From LMUY01 sp965276785 (GTDB taxonomy: Bacteria > Pseudomonadota > Alphaproteobacteria > Acetobacterales > Acetobacteraceae), in assembly GCA_965276785.1 (NCBI GenBank), contig OZ255629.1:248001-312000 (forward strand): a stretch of DNA of 64,000 nucleotides, given 5' to 3'. The first letter of the stretch is position 1. Each line of letters starts with the position of its first letter. Shown here piece after piece: positions 58,601 through 64,000 of the stretch. The notes beneath the pieces were generated by a model. It made no database searches and was not told the origin of the DNA. It saw only the letters and a program-made list of their open reading frames with translations. Both the position numbers and the translations under genes were made by a program.

Positions 58601-58719
58601 ATTTCGGGCAGCGGCGCCACCGGCAGAAAGTTGTAGGCGACCGCCCCGGCGATGAACAAGCCGAGCGCCAGCAACAGTGTGCCCACTGGGCGCAGGATAA
58701 AGGGGGTGGAGACGTTCAC
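55618..58719 (-). CDS. RND multidrug efflux permease, MdtC-like
   Basis: This 1,033-residue protein is a full RND pump: TM1 with RPVGTLLLALGLFIAGAVAY, FLPVAPLPEIDIPFIVVLAN, TSIAAPLERHIGEIAGVTEI, AAINAATPDLPSDLPTRPIY, TM4 GFVVDDAIVMIENIARYSEA with the two proton-relay Asp, and C-terminal GIVLLMGIVKKNAIMLVDFA. The N-terminal pattern is closest to MdtC, the partner of MdtB in a heterotrimer. No adaptor is adjacent; an MdtB-like gene lies 3 kb upstream on the same strand. It is divergent from a lipoprotein gene. Confidence 0.93.
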   Translation of the reverse strand: MNVSTPFILRPVGTLLLALGLFIAGAVAYNFLPVAPLPEIDIPFIVVLANRPGADPATMATSIAAPLERHIGEIAGVTEITSTSQIGSTSIVIQFDVDRDIEGAAHDVQAAINAATPDLPSDLPTRPIYRKINPAEAPILTLALTSKTLSLGQIYDAADTILGQRLSQLNGVGQVTINGAEKPAVRVRLNPGALRAAALSAQDVYTAIRNANVIEPTGAFEGPNRAEEIAANGQISRARDYAGLVIKSQSGAALRLSDVATVVDGVANSRLAAWDGTTPAILLTVTKSAGANVIATVDEIKAELPHLLQWLPPDIHVSITSDRTSTIRASVRDVQRALLISVALVLLVVFIFMRRLLPTLAAAVTVPLSIAGTLAMMWKLGFSLDNFSLMSLTISVGFVVDDAIVMIENIARYSEAGLPPMQAAMRGARQIGFTVMSISISLVAVFIPIIFLGGLLGRLFHEFSMVLVVAIGVSAVVSLTLTPMMCGQFSRLQIAHPPRWWARVDAAIERGFRQVLAGYARSLGWALRWRRLMLAITLGAVVANVWLYRQVPKGFLPVEDTGLIQGGTVADPSVSFAAMSARQQAVVNVLLADPAVASVSSVVGVSSGWASLNRGLLNIQLKPLAERGLSSERVIDRLRPKLQAKADVRTFLFSAQDLRGGGRTGGSQFQFVLLDADLAELRLWAQRMETALQTVPGLTDVTSDQDHPGSQSNVVIDRDAAARLGLSTTAIDNALNNAYAQRQISTIYTDRNQYKVVLEVDPALQADPSMLSTVYVGAPNAQQVPLSAVARFARGVAPLQVTHQGQFPAAAISFNLAPGMSLGEASSLVERTALSLRMPEGVHTQFAGNAQFLQKALASEPALIGAALLTIYIVLGVLYESLLHPLTILSTLPSAGLGALLAIIVTGSELSLLSIIGIVLLMGIVKKNAIMLVDFALEAEREHGLSPEAAIHAACLERFRPIIMTTFAALLGALPLALASGTGSEYQVPLGLCVIGGLVVSQALTLYTTPVVYLALERLARGKRARIVVAPAE

Positions 58720-58854
58720 TGAGGGGACTATCGCATGGGACGGCGGGCCTCACCACCATCGGCGCCGGACGGTCACAGCCAAGGCGGTCATGCGGTTGAC
58801 GGCGCCCCGGCTCCGCAGCCAGGCTGCAGTAGGGTAGGAACTAGGAGCGTTCGG

Positions 58855-59238
58855 GTGCGATCTTTGGCGGCCGTGACGATGCTGGGGATGGCGCTCGCTG
58901 GTTGTGCCGCTGGGTCGGGGATCGTCCCAGTCGCGCCGGGCGTGTATGCGCTATCGGAGATGCGCGCCCCTGTTCTCGGCGGCGGCGGCGAGGCGGAGCG
59001 GGTGGTGCTGGCCGAAGCGTCGGCGTTCTGCGCGCAGCGAAACCTCGCCTTCCAGCCGCTGGACCTACGGCCCGACGGCGACCCGTTCACGCCCTACTAC
59101 CCCACCGCCTTCGACGCGACGTTTCGTTGCGTAATGGCCAACGACCCGGCGTTGCAGCGCCATAGCACCCCCCGACCGTCCCCTTTGGTTCGGTCGCCCT
59201 CTCTTGCCATGCCAAGCTCCGCCAGAACCGCATCATAG
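58855..59238 (+). CDS. small lipoprotein
   Basis: The 127 residues start at a GTG with AGGAG 8 bases upstream and carry a lipoprotein signal MRSLAAVTMLGMALAGC, the cysteine being the lipidation site. The mature part (VYALSEMRAPVLGGGGEAER, VVLAEASAFCAQRNLAFQPL, FTPYYPTAFDATFRCVMAND) resembles small conserved outer-membrane lipoproteins of unknown function with two cysteines. The last 25 residues are Ser/Pro/Arg-rich and overlap a convergent glyoxalase-like fragment, so the natural C-terminus may have been replaced. Confidence 0.75.
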   Translation: MRSLAAVTMLGMALAGCAAGSGIVPVAPGVYALSEMRAPVLGGGGEAERVVLAEASAFCAQRNLAFQPLDLRPDGDPFTPYYPTAFDATFRCVMANDPALQRHSTPRPSPLVRSPSLAMPSSARTAS

Positions 59239-59291
59239 AGTGTCGCGGATCGCTGCAAGTCGCAGGAGCCAAGGACGATGTGGCGGAACAT
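59097..59291 (-). pseudogene. N-terminal fragment of a VOC/glyoxalase family gene
   Basis: The minus strand encodes MFRHIVLGSCDLQRSATLYD, then AVLAELGMAREGD and RGVLWRCNAGSLAITQ, the usual opening of a glyoxalase/bleomycin-resistance (VOC) protein. It then loses family character and stops after 64 residues; complete members have about 125. The loss point, near 59155, is where the lipoprotein gene's own conserved part ends. This looks like a deletion or rearrangement that joined the tails of two convergent genes. Confidence 0.5.
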
Positions 59292-59412
59292 TTTCGATCC
59301 CCATGCTTGCCGGTTCAGCTTTCAACCGAGGCAATTCCGCCAGGGCGATTGCCGATGATCCCTCGCTATTTCAAGGGATCAATCCAGCACCAGTTGAAGC
59401 TCTGTGCTCCAG

Positions 59413-60306
59413 CTAGAAAAACCCCTCGAACCACTCGATCACGGCATCGGGCGCCTGCTCGGGCAGGAAGTGTCCGCTGTTGACACAGCCGCCGCGGACT
59501 TCAGCAGCGCAATGCTCGCGCCAGATCGCTACCGGGTCGTACCATCCGCCGAGCCTGCCTTTGCCGGCCCAGAGCACGAGCATCGGGCACTGCACCTGGC
59601 GGCCCTCGGCGCGGGTGATCCGGTCATGCATCAAGTCGATCGTGCAGGCGGCGCGATAGTTCTCGCACATGCCCACAAGCGTCGCCGGGTCGTGCGCGGC
59701 GGCCAGGTAGTCCTCAAGGGCTTCGGGTGCGAAGAACGGCGGAATGCCGGCGCCCGCGCCGGTATGCGCGGCAAACCAGGTTTCAGGAGCGTGACTGATC
59801 AGGTCCTCGGGAATGGGATGCGGCTGGGCGAACCAGAACCAGGGATAGGAGCCGAGGGCCGAGGCCATGTCCGCCCGGTCGAGAGATTCCAGAGAGGGGA
59901 CGTTGTCCAGCACAGCCAACTTGACGACCCGCTCCGGCGCATCGAGCGCGAGGCGGTGCGCGACCCGGGCGCCGCGGTCATGCGCGCCCACGGCGAAGCG
60001 AAGGTGGCCGAGTTGAGTCATCAAGTCGGCCACGTCGCGCGCCATTGCGGTCTTGGCGTACGGCGCATGGTCGGGTGTGGCCGGCGGCTTTTCGCTGCCG
60101 CCGTAGCCGCGCAGGTCCGGGCAAACGACGGTGAAGCGCTTGGCCATGGCGGGCGCGACGAGATGCCACATCGCATGGGTTTGCGGGTTGCCGTGCAATA
60201 GCAGCAGCGCTGGGCCGGCCCCACCGACCCGGTAACGGACGGTTCCGCCCGGCACCCTTGCGCTATTGAGGCGGAAACCCGGGAAGAATATAGGCGCTCC
60301 TGTCAT
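59413..60306 (-). CDS. alpha/beta hydrolase (haloacetate dehalogenase/epoxide hydrolase-like)
   Basis: The 297 residues have the HGNP oxyanion turn in LLLLHGNPQTHAMWHLV, VCPDLRGYGGSEKP, the nucleophile Asp110 in VGAHDRGARVAHRLAL, the second acid in LAVLDNVP, and the catalytic His in NSGHFLPEQAP. The DRGxR pattern is that of fluoroacetate dehalogenase. However, the halide-binding His-Trp pair of the cap (HW in known enzymes) appears as Trp-Phe in SYPWFWF, so fluoroacetate activity is doubtful and a broader ester, epoxide or haloacid hydrolase is more likely. ATG 60306 is chosen over the upstream open frame. Confidence 0.86.
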   Translation of the reverse strand: MTGAPIFFPGFRLNSARVPGGTVRYRVGGAGPALLLLHGNPQTHAMWHLVAPAMAKRFTVVCPDLRGYGGSEKPPATPDHAPYAKTAMARDVADLMTQLGHLRFAVGAHDRGARVAHRLALDAPERVVKLAVLDNVPSLESLDRADMASALGSYPWFWFAQPHPIPEDLISHAPETWFAAHTGAGAGIPPFFAPEALEDYLAAAHDPATLVGMCENYRAACTIDLMHDRITRAEGRQVQCPMLVLWAGKGRLGGWYDPVAIWREHCAAEVRGGCVNSGHFLPEQAPDAVIEWFEGFF

Positions 60307-60452
60307 GATGGCGGGAGTAAAACCGCGGCGAACGGCGGCTTGGGCGCGCCCATTGGCCCGCACTGGAGTCCAATCATGCTAAGGCTTGCGGCGAGACGGC
60401 ATTTGCACGAGTTGGCACCCCGCCGCTTTCGCCACGCAGAGGCCTGGCCGCG

Positions 60453-61721
60453 ATGACCAAGCCCGCCGCGAGCGTCGTCGTGGTGGGCGCCGGCGTCGCT
60501 GGGTTGGCGGCCGCGGCCGCGCTGCGCCGGCGCGGCATCGCTGTCACGCTGATCGAGGCTGCCGACCGGGTGGGAGGCCGCGCCTACACCACCGTGCCGC
60601 CCCTGCTGGAGGCGGCGTTCGACCATGGCGCTGCCTGGCTGCACGCAGCCGAGCGCAACCCGCTCGCGATCCTCGCGCGCCGCGGCGGCGAGCGCACCAT
60701 TGAAACCGCGTCCGAGCGTGTCGAGCGCACCCGGGTTGGCGACCGCTTCGCCACCGCTGCCGAGCTGGAGGCCTATTCGGCGACCGAGGCCGCGTGGACC
60801 CAGTGCGCGGAGCGGGCTCTTGCCGGCCCGGATGTAAGCCTTGCCGAGGCCGCGGCGCCACTCAACACCATGCCTTGGCTGGCATCCGTGCTGAATTGGG
60901 AAGCGCCGACGATTGCGGCGGCCGACGCTGCCTCGCTGAGCCTGCGGGACTGGCACACCAATCTGCTGCAAGGGGCCAATCTTGAAGTCCCCGGCGGTTT
61001 GGGCGCTTTCGTTGCGCGTCGTCTGGTCCCCGAAGCAGCGCCGGTGCGGCTGAGTTGCCCTGCCACCGCAATCCGTTGGGATGGTGGCGGTCTGGCAGTG
61101 GAGACGCCGGCCGGAACGCTGCACGCGGACGCCTGCATCGTCACCGTTTCGACCGGCATTCTGGCGGCGGGCGTAATCGCCTTCGCGCCCGCGCTGCCCG
61201 CCTGCGTGCAGGACGCGGTTTGGGGCCTGCCGATGGGCGTGCTGAACAAGGTGGCGTTGCGAGCCGCGGGGGTCGACCGCCTCGGTCTGCCGCCCTCGTG
61301 CGGGCTGGACCAGCGCGTTCACGCCGTGGATGCCCCCGCCATGACGACCGTGGCATGGCCGCATGGGCAGGACCATGTCATCTGCTATCACGGCGGCAGC
61401 CATTCGGCCGAGCTGGACCGCGCCGGCAACGCCGAAGCGTTTGCCCGCGAGCAACTCCGCGCCATGTTCGGGGCTCGAACCGACGCCGCTTTTCGGCCTG
61501 GCGCCGTGGTGACGCGCTGGGCCAGCGACCCTTGGTGTCGAGGTTCCTACGCCTATGCCCGGCCTGGTTATGCCTGCGCCAGGCGGGCGCTGGCCACGCC
61601 ACTCGCAGGCGGCCGGCTGGTGTTTGCCGGTGAGGCAACGCGCACCGACGGTCTGGCTGGCACGGTTGGGGGAGCCTTCCTCGCCGGAGAGGAGGCAGCG
61701 CGGACGGTCGCTCCGGAGTAA
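60453..61721 (+). CDS. flavin amine oxidase-like FAD oxidoreductase
   Basis: The 422 residues have the FAD motif VVVVGAGVAGLAAAAALRRR and GGRAYT within the first 50, followed by FDHGAAWLHAAERNPL, VPGGLGAFVARRL, WGLPMGVLNKVAL and a C-terminal GRLVFAGEATRTDGLAGTVG, GAFLAGEEAA. This order is that of monoamine/polyamine oxidases and related amino-oxidases. No signal peptide is seen. It lies between an alpha/beta hydrolase and an MdtB-like pump, with which it shares no obvious function. Confidence 0.9.
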   Translation: MTKPAASVVVVGAGVAGLAAAAALRRRGIAVTLIEAADRVGGRAYTTVPPLLEAAFDHGAAWLHAAERNPLAILARRGGERTIETASERVERTRVGDRFATAAELEAYSATEAAWTQCAERALAGPDVSLAEAAAPLNTMPWLASVLNWEAPTIAAADAASLSLRDWHTNLLQGANLEVPGGLGAFVARRLVPEAAPVRLSCPATAIRWDGGGLAVETPAGTLHADACIVTVSTGILAAGVIAFAPALPACVQDAVWGLPMGVLNKVALRAAGVDRLGLPPSCGLDQRVHAVDAPAMTTVAWPHGQDHVICYHGGSHSAELDRAGNAEAFAREQLRAMFGARTDAAFRPGAVVTRWASDPWCRGSYAYARPGYACARRALATPLAGGRLVFAGEATRTDGLAGTVGGAFLAGEEAARTVAPE

Positions 61722-61740
61722 TCGGGAGCGTCCTGCGGCC

Positions 61741-64000
61741 TTAGTCGGCCGCAGCGCCCATTTTCTCGGCAAGGGTTGGAAGCTGCCTGGCGCGGCGGGG
61801 AGCCAGCCAATGCTGCAGCCTGTCGAGGTAAAGATAGATCACCGGTGTGGTATACAGCGTCAGCACTTGGCTCAGCAGTAGGCCGCCTACCATGGCGTAG
61901 CCAAGCGGCTTGCGCAGTTCCGACCCGGCGCCGCTGCCGATCATCAGCGGCAAGCCACCCAACAGAGCAGCCATCGTGGTCATCAAGATCGGTCGGAAAC
62001 GCAGCAGGCAGGCCTGGCGAATGGCGTTCAGCGGGGTTTCGCCGTCACGCCGCTCGGCCGAGATGGCGAAATCGACCATCATAATGCCGTTCTTTTTGAC
62101 GATTCCGATCAGCAGGATGACGCCTATCATTGCGATAATGGACAGTTCGTAGCGGCCGATCATCAGCATCAGCAAGGCGCCCACGCCGGCGGAGGGCAGC
62201 GTGGATAGAATGGTTAATGGCAGGATGTAGCTCTCATAGAGGATGCCGAGAATTATGTAGACCGCAATGATTGCCGCCGCGATCAGGTACGGCTCGGAGC
62301 TTAGGGAGGATTGGAAGGCCTGCGCGGTGCCCTGGAAGGTGCCGGTGAGCGAAGCTGGCGTATCGAGTTGCGCCATGGCGGCCTGTATCCCGGTGACGGC
62401 ATCGCCAAGCGCCGCTCCCGCGGACAAGTTGAACGACAACGTCACCGAGGGGAATTGGCTCTGGTGCGACACCGAAAGTGGCGCAACCTGGGTGGTATCC
62501 ACCTTCACGAACGTGCTGAGCGGCACCGCCATTCCGTTCGAGGACTTTACGTAAAGCTTGCTGAGCGTCTCCTTGTCGCCCTGCATGCCAGGCGGGACCT
62601 CAAGGATGAGATGGTAGGAGTTGATCTGGGTGAAGTATTGAGTGATCTGGCGCTGGCCGAACGCGTCATAGAGCGTATCGTCGATCTGCTGCGGACTGAC
62701 GCCGAAGCGGGAGGCCGCGTCCCGGTCGATCGTGAGTGTGGCGGTCGCGCCGGCCATCTGCTGATCCGTCGCCAGGTCTCGCAGCGCCCGGATCCCGCGC
62801 AGTTTCTCCAGCACCTTCGGCGCCCACTGATAGAGCGCGCCGCTGTCGGCGTCTTGCAGGGTGAACTGATACTGCGTTTTGGCCAGGCGGCCGCCGATGT
62901 TGATGTCTTGGCCAGCCTGCATAAACAACTGCGCACCCGGCACGCTGCGCGCCTTCCCGGCCAAACGCGCAATGATCTGCTGGACGTTTGAGTGCCGCTG
63001 ATCCCAAGGCTTTAGGCTGATGAAAATCTTCCCGTTGTTCCCGGTCTGCCCGCCCAGGCCGGCCCCGATGGAGGACGAATAGGCTTGCACATCAGGATCG
63101 TCCCCCACCACCTTGGCCAGCGCCATTTGCCGCTGCGCCATTTCGCCGAAGGAAATGTCCTGCGAGCCCTGAGTGATCGCGACGATGATGCCGGTGTCCT
63201 GGGCTGGAAAGAAGCCCTTGGGAATAATGATGGCGAGATAAACCGTAACGCCCAAGGTGGCGAGAAAGGCGCACAACGTGATGAAGCGGAAGCGCAGCGC
63301 GACATCGAGGGTCCGCCGATAGAACCCGATCATGCCGTCGAATACGGCTTCGACGGCGCGGTACAGCCAGCCGTGGCTGCCGTGATGAGTGCGCAGGAAG
63401 CGCGAGCACATCATCGGCGTCAAAGTGAGCGAGACGATCGCGGACACGACCACGGCGATGCCCACCGTCATGGCGAATTCGCGGAATAGCCGGCCGACGA
63501 TGCCGCCCATCAGCAGCAGCGGGATGAACACGGCAATCAGGGAGACGCTGATCGATATAATGGTGAAGCCAATCTCGCCGGCGCCCCGCAGCGCCGCATC
63601 CATCGGCTGCATGCCTTCCTCGACATACCGGTAGATGTTCTCGAGCATGACGATCGCATCGTCGACCACAAAGCCCACTGCGATCGTGAGCGCCATCAGA
63701 GACAGATTGTCCAGGCTGAAGCCCAGCAGGTACATCACCCCAAACGTACCAACCAGGGCGAGCGGCACGGTGATGCTGGGGATGACGGTCGCCCAGAAAC
63801 TGCGCAGGAACAAGAAGATGACCATCACCACCAGCGCGATGGACAGCAGCAGGGTGAACTGCACGTCTTTGACCGAGGCCTGGATGGTCAGCGTCCGGTC
63901 CATCACCGTGCTCACCCGCACGGCGGGGGGGATGGCGGCCGCGAGCCGAGGAAGCTGCGCGCGGATGCGGGCAACCGTATTGATTACGTTGGCGCCGGGC
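61741..64000 (-). CDS. RND multidrug efflux permease, MdtB-like (5' part outside window)
   Basis: The visible 752 residues begin within the porter domain (PGANVINTVARIRAQLPRLA) and run to the C-terminus. TM4 has GFVVDDAIVMLENIYRYVEE with the proton-relay Asp pair, followed by GFTIISISVSLIAVFIPLLL, VSLTLTPMMCSRFLRTHHGS and C-terminal GVILLIGIVKKNGIMMVDFA. The pattern is closest to MdtB. The start lies beyond 64000, probably after an adaptor gene. The MdtC-like partner is on the same strand but separated by three unrelated genes. Confidence 0.92.
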   Translation of the reverse strand, partial: PGANVINTVARIRAQLPRLAAAIPPAVRVSTVMDRTLTIQASVKDVQFTLLLSIALVVMVIFLFLRSFWATVIPSITVPLALVGTFGVMYLLGFSLDNLSLMALTIAVGFVVDDAIVMLENIYRYVEEGMQPMDAALRGAGEIGFTIISISVSLIAVFIPLLLMGGIVGRLFREFAMTVGIAVVVSAIVSLTLTPMMCSRFLRTHHGSHGWLYRAVEAVFDGMIGFYRRTLDVALRFRFITLCAFLATLGVTVYLAIIIPKGFFPAQDTGIIVAITQGSQDISFGEMAQRQMALAKVVGDDPDVQAYSSSIGAGLGGQTGNNGKIFISLKPWDQRHSNVQQIIARLAGKARSVPGAQLFMQAGQDINIGGRLAKTQYQFTLQDADSGALYQWAPKVLEKLRGIRALRDLATDQQMAGATATLTIDRDAASRFGVSPQQIDDTLYDAFGQRQITQYFTQINSYHLILEVPPGMQGDKETLSKLYVKSSNGMAVPLSTFVKVDTTQVAPLSVSHQSQFPSVTLSFNLSAGAALGDAVTGIQAAMAQLDTPASLTGTFQGTAQAFQSSLSSEPYLIAAAIIAVYIILGILYESYILPLTILSTLPSAGVGALLMLMIGRYELSIIAMIGVILLIGIVKKNGIMMVDFAISAERRDGETPLNAIRQACLLRFRPILMTTMAALLGGLPLMIGSGAGSELRKPLGYAMVGGLLLSQVLTLYTTPVIYLYLDRLQHWLAPRRARQLPTLAEKMGAAAD

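Noticed and set aside
60303..61772. 489-codon minus-strand frame opposite the amine oxidase
   Set aside because: No conserved motifs and strongly basic composition; the plus-strand gene has clear FAD motifs.

Overview
The window is a GC-rich chromosomal segment of an alphaproteobacterium, most likely of the Rhodospirillales/Acetobacteraceae type. This is an inference from gene content: a hopanoid gene (hpnH), HemJ next to Rho, several GMC/gluconate-dehydrogenase-type oxidoreductases, many SDR enzymes, frequent GTG/TTG starts, and strong GC bias at third codon positions. No phage, conjugative or CRISPR element was seen. The mobile-type elements are a RAYT transposase gene with paired REP palindromes, a mosaic of short intergenic repeats, and a 24-bp tandem array beside tRNA-Glu.

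Layout. 1-2.8 kb: start of hpnH, a secreted protein of unknown function, a soluble methyl-accepting protein and an NTF2-like protein. 2.9-4.8 kb: a perfect Fur box followed by a broken gene that joins the front of an OprB-type porin to the back of an EfeB/DyP peroxidase. 4.8-17.5 kb: a catabolic region with AtuA/DUF4387, an LLM flavin monooxygenase, MmgE/PrpD, an amino-acid-type ABC binding protein, an SDR, a PrpF remnant, an amidohydrolase, dodecin, a ligand-gated flavin reductase, a LysR regulator and an MFS importer. 17.6-19.5 kb: a small membrane ORF, a DUF6496 protein and an SMP-30 lactonase. 19.7-25.8 kb: a tight operon with a TPP enzyme, an enolase-superfamily dehydratase, an internally duplicated membrane protein with conserved histidines, gluconate-2-dehydrogenase subunit 3 and a GMC flavoprotein. 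Same-strand genes then run to 32.1 kb: HyuB, a glycosyltransferase/methyltransferase/glycoside hydrolase trio, an SDR and FabD.

32.2-37.5 kb holds a GAF protein and a decayed metal-efflux locus: a half-size RND permease, an adaptor, a possible TolC stub, and a divergent two-component system. 37.6-42.8 kb has flavoproteins, an SDR, two methyltransferases and the RAYT/REP unit. 42.8-51.5 kb is more housekeeping in character: LysR, TrxB, Lrp, a formate/nitrite channel, a YefM/YoeB toxin-antitoxin pair, Rho, HemJ, a dipeptidase, tRNA-Arg(CCT), tRNA-Glu(TTC) and a DUF1328 mini-protein. 51.6-64 kb has a peptide-type binding protein, an MFS transporter, SCP2 and SYLF lipid-binding proteins, two MdtC/MdtB-like RND pumps separated by about 3 kb, a lipoprotein, an alpha/beta hydrolase and an amine oxidase.

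Best candidates for undescribed biology: (i) the duplicated histidine-bearing membrane protein at 22.6-23.5 kb, which sits where a cytochrome subunit would be expected for the GMC/subunit-3 dehydrogenase; (ii) the glycoside hydrolase at 29.3-30.2 kb, whose barrel motifs are in circularly permuted order; (iii) the Fur-controlled porin-DyP chimera; (iv) the half-size RND permease. All functional statements come from reading the translated sequence and recalled family knowledge. No database search was run.
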